This document shows positions 1 to 9,488 of a stretch of 21,307 nucleotides of DNA, piece by piece. Source of the stretch: Hofstenia miamia (lineage: Eukaryota > Xenacoelomorpha > Acoela); NCBI GenBank assembly GCA_004352715.1, contig SCFE01000007.1:996564-1017870 (forward strand), given 5' to 3'. The notes under the pieces are model-generated. The model was not told the DNA's origin, made no database searches, and saw only the letters and a program-made list of their open reading frames with translations. How positions within the stretch are numbered: position 1 is the stretch's first letter; every line of letters begins with the position of its first letter. The position numbers and the translations under genes are program-made.

Positions 1-101
1 CATAGAGGTGAGAATTTTTTCGGGAACCTTCAGTTTTTCCATTAAAGAATTATTACGTCATTTTTTATCTGATTTAAAACTTCATAAAATATATATATAT
101 A

Positions 102-271
102 TACGAACTTATATTTTACGAACTAATATATTAAATTAAATAATACGAACTTATAACTTACGAACTACTATAAGAAATTTAATAATACGAACTTATATTT
201 TACGAACATGTTTACGAACTTATAAAATACGAACTTAAATTTTTTTCAATACGAACATATATTTTACGAAC
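102..271. repeat. Array of ten TACGAAC boxes arranged as five pairs
   Basis: The heptamer TACGAAC starts at 102, 117, 144, 159, 186, 201, 213, 228, 250 and 265. Within each pair the start-to-start distance is exactly 15 bases. The distance between pairs varies (42, 42, 27 and 37 bases), so the first three pairs form a 42-base tandem unit and the rest are shortened or shifted. All boxes are on the same strand and the filler is A/T only. A degenerate minisatellite is the simplest reading. Conserved 15-base spacing with free filler would also suit a paired protein-binding site. No function can be assigned from sequence alone. Confidence 0.85.
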
Positions 272-1551
272 TTATTGTATCTTCCCAAATTTTCAATTTG
301 AACTGAAACTGGGGCATTTTCTATTAATATTCAATATTTTGATATGCTTGCTAATCTAAAATATGTCTAGAATATTTCCATTTAATATTATGTTTTAGTA
401 ATAATGCATAATTTTAACAGATATAATATTATTAGAGGATCCAAAATTTATGCATCTATGAATGCAAAATATGATACAATAGTAGTAGTGAACTAAAAGT
501 TCATCAAAACACTTAAAAATGTTATCACAACGTGGAGAGAAATGTATGAGGAATTGAAACTTAGTCAAATCAAGAATGAAAAATATTTTTGCAAATATCA
601 AGTTTTGGAGTTACAGGACCTCATAAATTTAAATTGAAAATGAAACGTTAATATAATGTTTATCTTATGCAGCAATTGTTCTAGCTGTCTTTAATTCTAG
701 TTAATTTTAATTGTTAATTGCAAGATAATATGTGACACATTTAAGTACTATACTAGCATTAATAAGTTTCATACTACCCGAGAAACGAGGACAAAATCAA
801 ATATTTGTGATTGGCTAAGTTGAGAAAATTGCAAATACCATTTTTGAATTATTTAAAAAGGGTTGATGCTGCAACTCTATATTCAAATTCAAATGTAGGA
901 AAATCTTTGAAATTTGATGTATTTTCTGTTCGATATAATTTCTGTAGACCGGCTAGTTTTAGTAGTTTAACATTTTCAATTAAATAATTTATAGTAAACG
1001 CATGATACAATTTTTCTTGATCAAAGTACCATTCCAATCTAAATCTGTGAGCAAGTTTGCAGCACCGATTACTTGCTTGAAGCAATCTTTCATCTTAACC
1101 CAGTTAAACGGACTCATAATGTAAAATAGCAACATTTCAATATATCAAAGACGACAGATTAGAATCATGTCGATTCTGTAATATATTCTATACGAATAAA
1201 TTCAATTATATGTGTATATTGTGGACAGTTTCTGTTGTTTAATAAGAGGTATGCCTTTAAAATATTATGGTCAGTTGAACAATCAGTTGACAATGTGGTT
1301 TTTCACTAGTTATTTTCCAGTTCATCCGGCTTAGTTGCCCGTAAATATAATATGAGTTTGGTCAATTATGACAAATTATCAGTCTATATCGATTATATTT
1401 TACTCTTTATGTATTTTTTGTATTTCAGATCGTTTTTAAGATATATTAGTTTTAATTTTGTCGGAGTGTTGTGTGCTTCAAATGTAGCTATTCTACAAGT
1501 TCCCCTTAAAAACGATTAGTATGTGATCTATTATACTGTATTATACCATTC
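272..1551. other. A+T-rich stretch with no recognisable gene
   Basis: No open frame here has recognisable family motifs. The longest minus-strand frame (1085-849, 78 codons) has ordinary composition but no motif I recognise and no convincing splice context. I see no tRNA, rRNA or bounded mobile element. Confidence 0.5.
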
Positions 1552-1848
1552 TGTTGGACCAGGGTTTTCGAGTACTCGGAATGTTAAGAATTCGAACTCG
1601 TTCGAAAATCCACTCGAAAATACCGTAAAAATTAAATTTCTTTAAATATCAATTTTCTTACCAGTCACAAAAACTTTTTTTAGATTAGAATTATTGTAAA
1701 ATAAATGTTTTTACCCTAAAAAACTCGGAATTAGAAAAAAACTCGATTGAACTTGGAATTTCATTTAAAAAATTACTCGAACTCGCAACGTAAAAACTCG
1801 AACTCTGCCCTAGTAACTCGAACTCGACTCGAAAACCCTGTGTTGGAC
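1552..1848. mobile_element. hAT-type miniature inverted-repeat element with target duplication
   Basis: The element itself is 1560-1840 (281 bases). Its left end CAGGGTTTTCGAGT (1560-1573) is the exact inverse of its right end (1827-1840). The 8 bases TGTTGGAC flank it on both sides (1552-1559 and 1841-1848). A 5'-CAGGG start and an 8-bp target duplication are the classical hAT signature. It has no transposase frame, so it is non-autonomous. The interior is rich in ACTCG, with about 11 copies on the + strand clustered towards the right end. Such subterminal repeats are typical binding sites for hAT transposases. The perfect duplication and inverted repeats suggest a fairly recent insertion. 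Confidence 0.93.
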
Positions 1849-2339
1849 CATCTAATGGCATGTGATTATTCTCCCTACTTCCATGGTACTGGAACATCGG
1901 AGAAAGGGACCAACAAGCGGAGTGTCGACAAAACGGCCCGGATATGGGTCAAACAAATGTATTTATTTTGGACCTAGTATAAAAGCTAAATGAACTGAAT
2001 ATAGATTTTGAAATTATGTTTTAGTTATTTTGGAAATTTCAACATTGTATTTTTTGACTATAGATTATTTTAACTGTGTGCTTCTAATATTTTTTAGGGC
2101 TCACTACGTACAATATTTGCCAACAACAATATTTACAAAAGTTGAAAGCGCTTGTATTTGCCTTGTAATTTGTTACTTACAGATTTATAATAGGTAGCAA
2201 TTTCCAAGCTATCTCCTCAAAATATTTACGTATTTTTAATCATGAAATGAAGTTATCGTTTGTCTGTTGTAGCGAATGTAATTTGTAAAATCCTGCATTT
2301 TCTTACATTTATTTAATATCAAGATATTTTATTAATATA
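1849..2339. other. Unassigned flank of the hAT-type element
   Basis: A G+C-richer patch at about 1850-1960 follows the target duplication. It is open in one + frame to a stop near 1975, but I recognise no protein family in it. With the hAT-type insert removed, the target site reads as continuous sequence with no obvious reading frame. The remainder to 2339 is A+T-rich with no feature I can support. Confidence 0.4.
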
Positions 2340-3190
2340 GAAGATTATATTTACGGGTCGAGTGGGACGAATTTTGGCTTCGAGTGTGCCAGTCCAGATC
2401 TGTGCATAGAGACAGCTGGGTATGAATCGCATTACACCAGCCCATTTACAACTTTTCATGCTCACAATTAAAAAACGGGGCCAATGAATTGATTTATAAA
2501 ATTATGTCAGCTCTGTCCAGAACGCTCGGGCTCCCCACTCTCGCTGTTTGGTGGCGCTGCGACCCTCGATGCGGCGAGCACTTTGATAAAAAATTATACG
2601 AGAACGCCGCTACGTCAAATTTTCGCCGGCCTAAATCAAGAAAACGCCGCCGAATCTCTGTCTTTTCAAGTCAGTTTTATCCATACCCGGAAAAACACCT
2701 GAAAAGTAACTCTTTCACCCCACAATGCCTCAGAAGGAAATCCCCGTCTCTCCACCAAATGTTCCTTTAACGCCCACACTCTTTTGCTTTCCCAGAATAT
2801 CGCCTGCACCCCAAAACAAACATAATCAAACGGCAAACCACCCGTAAAGAAAATGAAGACAGAAAAGACCACACTTCAGTCTGGACTGATCATAATCTCC
2901 CAAAGATTTTCTGAATTAAGAACTGCAATCAAATCATAAGAAGCTGCTCTCAACGTTATTGCAGTATTTCATCATTGTCTTCTTCCGCCGCGCTCTTTAA
3001 ATTGTTTATGATGGCATCCGTAATCTAAGGAACTTCTTTCGCACTTCTTCAATTGTCCCAAATCAATGGGACTTCTTCCGTTAACCGCAATTTCTTACGC
3101 TAAAGCAGTATTCTACAACACCGTTCCCTTTTTGAATAAACAAGGGAAGCTTTTGGAACGTATTGTTTGTATTTGTATTTACACATGAGA
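2340..3190. other. CpG-dense region of unknown role
   Basis: Against a CpG-poor A+T-rich background, about 2510-2660 holds roughly 17 CpG dinucleotides in 150 bases. The wider region to about 3160 is clearly richer in G+C than its flanks. A 93-codon + frame (2489-2770) and a minus frame (2872-2666) overlap it, but neither shows family motifs. The region lies directly upstream of a decayed non-LTR element. It could be that element's 5' untranslated or promoter region, a separate old repeat, or a host promoter. The sequence does not decide between these. Confidence 0.4.
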
Positions 3191-3213
3191 CAATCACAGA
3201 CAAATAAACTGCG

Positions 3214-5010
3214 TTATCAACACTAGCAGGGGATTTAGAGTTAAATCCTGACCCAATTTTAGACGAATATAATCTTGAGAATTTCCAGAATCGTTATAAA
3301 GACAATTTAAAATATATTTATCTACGGCAGAAGTCTGAATTCAAATAGAAATCATTTTCTTAATATAACTCAATTTCGCTCAAATTCAATTTTTTCTATT
3401 ACAGAAAATATTTTGAGAAATGATATCAATCCAGACCCCGGAAGTTGAAGTGGGGTATTATGCTTATTGTACCAAAAGTTTTAAATATAATACTTAAAAA
3501 TGAATTGGATCATTCTGTTTTTTAATCATTATGGATCGAAATTTAATTTTTCGCAAAATGAATTAATAAATGTTGTTTATAATCGAAATAAGAACTTTCT
3601 TCCAGAGTATATAAAGTTTAAATGCAATGAAATTTCAGATATTCGTAGCATTAACTATTCACTAAACATATTAGGTGAATTAGTATCGAATATTTCAATT
3701 TTTATGAAAAAAATTATTGAAAGAATTATGCGTTATTTATAATTTAAAAATAATCAACACAAATGACATTGATTGTTTTTATCTAATTCGGACACTACAT
3801 ATAAACTTATATCCTTGAATCCTTCAGTTATTACGTACTCTGTATTTATATAAGTATGATTCAAGTTAATCTTTCTAAATTTAAAACGATTTATTCTAGG
3901 GATTTCAAAAACTATTTAGATGAGATCATGGAAAATTCCCTTAAAAATGCTTCATTCATTTATATATTTATTCTAAGTTCTGATTCCGACCTATTAAATT
4001 ACATTGCTTTACAGATCAATCAAGCACTAGTCAAAGCAGCACCGCTAAAAACCCGTCGAGTAATCAACCAATCACGACGATTTATTTTAACCGTGCCCGA
4101 TTACGAAGTAATTAAGAATACTTTAAGCATAAAGCAGAAACTCTTTGAACTCACTAAATCTAATCTAATCCGACCGGAATAATTACGAAAGATCAAAGAA
4201 ATTAATTAAAGACTTAGCTTTTTTGAATTTCCGGAGATAATGAAAAAGTTAGATATAACACCTTTGTATAAAAATTGAGATCCCCTTTTTGCACCCTTTC
4301 TTCGTCAATTATTTCAAAAATTACAACGCATTCAAATTAACCAATACCTTGCATCTGAGAAAATTGTATCTTCTAAACAATGTGATTTCCGCGCAAAGCA
4401 TAGTACAACTAATGCAATTATTTCAATTACTGTCAAAATATTCTCAAATAAATTCAGTTGCGTAACACTTTTAAATACTTAAGCAAAGCTTTAACCTTTG
4501 ACATTTTTGCGATTTCAACAAAATTGAATTAAGTTTCTTAGTTTTTTAGAAGGCACAGCACTAGGGTCCATTTTATTTGCAATATATGTAAATGACATTA
4601 AGAAGCATGTGAAATATAGTGAAATATATCAATTTGCTGACGATACTCATAAAGACTGATAATTATACATTTAGGGCCTTGAAAAATTTACAAAATGATA
4701 TTGAAAATCCTTCTAGCTATTTCACATTCAATTAATTAAATTTCAAATATTGAAAAAGCGCAATTTATCATATTTTCCCCCAATTCCATAAAAGAAATAA
4801 CAAATAAGATTGAATTAATTGTTAACCGTGTTCCAATAAAACAAAGTGATCATGTTACATATTTAGGTGTTGATATTGACAAAGATTTAAAATTTGATAA
4901 TTTTCTCTTAAAAGATACTTATACCACCTCAGAAATTTCGGAGCAGATTATCACATTCAACGATTGCATGCATTTTGTTTATCTCAGTTACATTATTATT
5001 ATTTTTTCAT
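3214..5010 (+). pseudogene. Decayed non-LTR retrotransposon (LINE), endonuclease to reverse transcriptase
   Basis: Pieces of one LINE polyprotein appear in the right order but in broken frames. At 3226-3255 the frame reads AGDLELNPDP, close to the GD-ELNPGP motif that opens the endonuclease ORF of many CR1/L2/Jockey-like elements. 3856-4182 is an open linker (108 codons) containing ALVKAAPLKT, which resembles the segment between endonuclease and reverse transcriptase. About 4230-4450 holds the start of the reverse transcriptase, including FRAKHSTTNAI. 4555-4647 reads ALGSILFAIYVNDI and then the catalytic FADDT at 4633-4647. About 4850-4910 has YLGVDIDKDLKF, the usual block after the catalytic core. 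Several stops and frameshifts, plus an apparent loss between the FR-KHST and LGSILF blocks, rule out function. I cannot fix the clade without a search. Confidence 0.85.
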
Positions 5011-7029
5011 GCTAATACAAAAAGGCCCCTATTTATTAAATTTTGCGCGTAAGCATCACTGTTACTGAATACAGACGAAGGTATAATATATTGTCCCCAC
5101 TATATCAAATACATTTTCAAAATTTAAAACGTGCGCTTACAAGTTTACCGATTTCTTACATTGAGCTCGCCACATACATAAACATGCACACAAATTTATA
5201 TTGTTATTATATATTATGCATGTAGTTCTAAAATTATAACTTTTTAGTAAATACATTTCTTTGACTCTTATACTTATATTATAAATTCTGTTTGCTACGA
5301 ATGTATTTGTTGTTTAAATTTGCTTTTTTCTTAACGTAAAAATTTGTTTCACACTGTGAAAAATTCAATTTCTAAATTCCCTACAATCGTTTTTTAGTAT
5401 ATTATAAAGGGAAGATACATATTCGTAAAATTAGTGTTTGGTTCGCAAAAAATTTAGTTGTTTTTAATTCAGTTCATATGATAGTTTGGAAAATTTGAGT
5501 TTTTATAATTTCACTTTGTATAATTTTTTTTTCATAATAATATATATTGTGCAGTTTTTGTTGAGATATTGAGATAATCATAGCAAAGTCATAGTATATT
5601 AAAAAGTTGAATCCAAATCTTCAGTTAATTTTATGAACAGATATATGGCTTTAGTTTATGAACTTAAATTGTATGAATGGAAATGTTGAACTCCCGCGCC
5701 ATGAGAAATTTTTATTGTATATATAGCCTATGGAGCAGAATATGTTAATCAAAATTATATGCTACATATATTTATTGATTCCAGTACGTTCAAATTGTAA
5801 AACTTGAGAGTGCACTGTGCAGAATGTCCAACAAACAATTTGAGAAAACGGAATAATTTTCTGAGTAACTGCATGTGTATTTAAGAGAGACCTTTAGACA
5901 CATTGTTCAAAGAGGTTTTAGAATTTTATTTAGTGTTTTCTTTTTTACATTTGTCGAATTTTTAGGGATTTTTGAAAATTTCTCAATCTGAAACCATCAC
6001 ATGATAGAGGAGAGTCTCTTCTTTTTTTCGCTCTAAGTCGGCGAGCTCAGCCTTTATGCACAGCACACCTAATTGGGTTTGGTATTCTTTGCACATATCA
6101 AGAAATAGTCGAAGTTCTTTGCTGCTTCCTTTGGACTCAAAACCTATTAAATACATAAACATTAGGTATAGAGAGAATTTAAATCTTTTTCAAAAATTCT
6201 TAATTTTCAAAAAAATGGTTAATCTTTTTAGCAGCTTCAGCCACAGCAATACACTTTAAAGGAGATTTTCAATACTGTATTAAAGCTTGTTCTCCAATGG
6301 GCCTTCCCATATCCCAAGATTTTCAAATTTGGAAATAGACTTGGAGAAAATTCTTTGTAAAGTGTTTTTTGTATTTTAAATAAGTTTGAGGTTAAATGTT
6401 TTTAAAATTTATCCCGAAGAAAATATAAAAGATTTAGGAATAGTTTTATATAGGACTTTTACGCATATGGTTCTTATTTTTTCAATTTTTACTTTAAAAT
6501 TTATTACTATTTTGATTAAATATAATAATAGAGCCATCTCAAGAAAATGCGACGTTTGTTGCTCTGAAAAAGGTCAAGATTTATATCTGTTTTACTGGGG
6601 TGTCAAATAGCAAAACCATACATGATTCCGGTCCGGATATATGTTATATAGAATTTTGACTTGAGAGACGTGGTAGGGCCAAAATATTTCGTTTGAGCAT
6701 GAAAGCTAAGCTTTAACTTTCCTTAATCTGTTTTGCACATGACTTTTCCAAGATAAGTTTTCAGTAATAAAATGTAAAACCATTAGTTAGAGGGGTTGAA
6801 TTTGTGGGATTTACTAAAAACTGCAGCAGGATATCAACATGTACAAAATTTCTGAAGCCGCTTCTTTGATTGCAAGTTTCTGCACAGTGAAAACAGTAAT
6901 TAGTGACATCGATTTCTTTGATCATCAACTAATTGATCACAACTGTTTAATGCCAAAAAATGAAAACACGAAAAGATCAGTCATTATTCTTTATTGATTA
7001 GTGGGCATTGGTTTTTCAAGTCAGACAGT
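5011..7029. other. A+T-rich intergenic stretch with no supported gene
   Basis: Only short open frames occur here. One (6386-6610, 74 codons) contains ENIKDLGIVL, which weakly resembles the KDLGV block found after the reverse-transcriptase core in LINEs. It may therefore be another eroded fragment, but this is too short to call. I see no RNA gene and no bounded element. Confidence 0.4.
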
Positions 7030-8598
7030 ATGGATCAAACAACAGCTGAACTCAAGTTCGGAGAAGTTCTGTTACAGAAGTATGCCAAGTGTGAGAAACA
7101 ACTTCTTTCAAGGCTTATTTTACTATCAGACAATCAGTGACCGGAAATTGGCGGCTGAACCTCAAACAAAGAAATCACGACACCAATACTATCTTCTGTC
7201 AAAATATGAAGTTCTACAGTGCTGCGATATTCAAAAGCTAATCAAGAAAATACAATCACCAGAAGAACGTCATGTGTATTTCTTCACGATAGACGATACC
7301 TACGACATAATCCAGAAGGCTCACATAGTTACGGGTCTGTGGTGGCCATGAAAAAATGATGAAACTCCTTAAAGAAAGGTATTCACACATTACGAAACAC
7401 TCTCTCCATTTGTTCAAGTCATTCTGTCTCGTTTGTCAATAAAAGAGAAAACGACCTAAGTTAAAGCAATTCTATCTCGTTAGTTTAATTCTCATGCCCA
7501 GGTTGACCCCATGGTCAATTCAAATGAATTATTGTGTACCAGTGCCATCTACTAAGTTCGTGACATCAAAAAGAGCTGCAGAAGTCGCCTATCAACTACT
7601 GGACATTCCCTGGCTTTTTGGTGTGATCGCAATCCATCAAAGTGACAATGGTTAATGAGCTTAAAAGTTGTGACCCTAGCTAGTTATGGTTCACGGAAAA
7701 CCAAGACATCCCAAAGCCAGGGCTCAGTGGAGAGAGCAAATAGTGACATTAAGCACATTCTGATATCATGACTGACTGACAAAAAACCAACGACTGGTCA
7801 GTCGGCCTGAAGTTTACACAACAGCAGAACAACTGTTCACACCATCCGGGGATAAAACAGACGCCATACAAAGCACTGTTTGGTGAAAATCCAAAGGTGG
7901 GACTTACATTCTCAAGTCTACCCACAGAGATTCTAGACAAACTTCAGTCAGAACATGATCTGCTGGCTTTCTGCAATAAACCACCCCAGAAAACTATGAG
8001 TGGGAACAACCTGGCAGCTACATTTGACAACCCAGCAGTTACCACCGAAGACGCAGCATCTATAATCGACGACCTGGCAGCTACAACCAACGATCCAACA
8101 CCTAGATTTAGACTGGATCAACAAGAACAGAACATATTCAAGCAGATAAAAAGAGCCTGTGATTCTCAGTTATTACAAATAGAGAGAATGGTCAAAAGAT
8201 CACTTGTAGGACTGAAAACCAATGAAGTATGAGATAATGTTGCTATTTCTATACCCATGGTTGACAAGGGTAGGGGACCCTAGAAACATCCTTGGTAGGA
8301 TTACTGATTATAATGAACAAAACATGCTGTCAAATCTGGCGTAATTAGTTCGAAGTATTTTTCAAATCAACTTGATCTGTGTCCGCAATCACTTCTGACT
8401 AGTCCTGACGTTAAGATCGATTGTACAGTTACCCTCAGACAGGCTGTGAAAGCAACCACATCAGGTGGGCAAGAATTTTTAAGATGTGATTGCGGAAATG
8501 GCAAAAAGCAATGTCAAACTAACAGCTGTAAGTGTTTTAAGGCAGGTAAGTTGTGCGGCAGTAGATGCCACAGCAGTCTAACATGTAAGAATAAATGA
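7030..8598 (+). pseudogene. Decayed KRAB-A-domain-containing-protein-2-like integrase with CXC tail
   Basis: Family members combine an N-terminal zinc-binding segment, a DDE integrase core and a Cys-rich tail, and belong to mobile or domesticated genes related to KRBA2 and the integrase of ZBED9/SCAND3. All parts are visible here in shifted frames. The likely start is ATG at 7030. About 7160-7350 holds SRHQYYLLSKYEVL and then DDTYDIIQKAHIVTG, the N-terminal integrase block. The core residues follow: QVDPMV near 7500 (first Asp), HQSDNG near 7640 (second Asp) and SQGSVERAN near 7720 (Glu). 7897-8232 is open and continues with KVGLTFSSLPTEIL. The tail (8485-8598) has nine Cys in a C-x-C...C-x-C...C...C...C layout and ends at TGA 8596-8598. 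An AATAAA lies about 100 bases further on (8698-8703). Nonsense and frameshift lesions (near 7349, 7655, 8230 and 8272) make it a pseudogene. Confidence 0.85.
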
Positions 8599-8798
8599 AC
8601 ATTTCAGCATTATTCTTGTATACACGTATGCTGATAGATATATGTTTCATTGTGTCTTCTCTTATCAAGTGTATGTTTCATTGTCTACAGTGTTAAAAAT
8701 AAAAGTTGATAGTCACTTTAACTTTTTGTATGTCTTGTATATTGAGTCACTTGGAAACCTTGATAATGCTCTAAACATTTCTGCTGGGGTTATTTTTT

Positions 8799-8920
8799 AG
8801 CCATTTCATGAAAAGGCTGTCATTTTTAGCCATTTCATGTACGGCTAAGTGAATTAGTCATTTCACGATGGGCTAAAATTTTCAGACATTTCATGAAATG
8901 GCTGATTTCACAGACTGGCT
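8799..8920. repeat. 28-bp tandem array of palindromic units
   Basis: Four units start at 8799, 8828, 8856 and 8884 (spacing 29, 28 and 28) with a partial fifth at about 8912. Each opens with a variant of AG-CATTTCATGA and closes with a variant of GGCT. The consensus AGCCATTTCATGAAATGGCT is a perfect 20-base palindrome. The fourth unit comes closest, differing at one base. The array begins about 200 bases after the stop of the integrase pseudogene and ends just before a TA repeat that runs into an assembly gap. It may be a terminal array of that mobile element. Confidence 0.85.
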
Positions 8921-8921
8921 G

Positions 8922-9017
8922 TAATATATATATANNNNNNNNNNNNNNNNNNNNNNNNNNNNNNNNNNNNNNNNNNNNNNNNNNNNNNNNNNNNNNNNNN
9001 NNNNNNNNNNNNNNNNN

Positions 9018-9048
<31 letters not shown>
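8922..9048. repeat. TA microsatellite interrupted by an assembly gap
   Basis: TA dinucleotides run into 83 N (8935-9017) and resume on the other side up to about 9048. The gap almost certainly reflects an unresolved TA repeat, so its true length is unknown. Confidence 0.9.
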
Positions 9049-9052
<4 letters not shown>

Positions 9053-9294
9053 AAAATAAGTAATAAAATTTTTTATAAAGTAACTGTTTTAAAATTACAG
9101 CTAATTATATTTGAAATAATCGCATTACAAAATTGAACAATTACAAATCTAATAAAATTGTATAAATTCTTTGAAATTTTTTTAAATTGTTTTGTCTATT
9201 ATCTATAGGGAAATAATATATTCAATTTTTATTGAGTGTCTGTTTACTTATACTCACCTATTTTTAAATCACATATGTTATAGAGAACATTTAT

Positions 9295-9488
9295 ATGCCT
9301 TCAAGAAAAAGCACGGCCATTGCGTATTTCTTTTGGCTCATAGGTGGCTTCGGAGGCCTTCATCACTTCTATCTAGGTAGAATGTACCATGGTTTTGTTT
9401 GGTGGACTACCGGTGGTGGTTTTCTTTTCGGCTGGTGTCGGGATTTTTTCTATATTCCTCATTACGTAAAAGTAGCTAATCTAGACAA
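9295..9488 (+). CDS. DNAJC22: DNAJC22 exon 1: TM2 domain
   Basis: The exon encodes residues 1-64 and two bases of codon 65: a short basic start, a first membrane segment with WLIGGFGGLHHFYLGR, and a second with GGFLFGW. It is then followed by FYIPHYVKVANLDK. The donor at 9489 (GTACGA) is not strong, but it is the only GT near the end of the similarity that gives phase 2, as exon 2 requires. A tatag acceptor-like site just upstream (about 9278-9282) suggests a possible 5' untranslated exon boundary. Confidence 0.85.

Noticed and set aside
849-1085. Minus-strand open frame of 78 codons
   Set aside because: It has no recognisable motif, no upstream splice or promoter context and a length expected by chance.
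2355-2390. A-box and B-box-like words (tcgagtggga, gcttcgagtg) suggesting a tRNA-derived SINE
   Set aside because: The spacing of about 20 bases is too short for a pol III internal promoter, and no SINE tail or target duplication was found.
2489-2872. Overlapping open frames on both strands in the CpG-dense region
   Set aside because: Higher G+C content lowers stop frequency on both strands and neither translation looks like a known family. I noted the composition but called no gene.
3118-3160. Short inverted repeat (TTCCCTT with AAGGGAA) as a terminator-like hairpin
   Set aside because: A 7-bp stem in a eukaryotic intergenic region has no terminator meaning and is expected by chance.
6386-6610. 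KDLG-containing open frame as another LINE fragment
   Set aside because: A single four-residue match without the neighbouring blocks is too weak to call.
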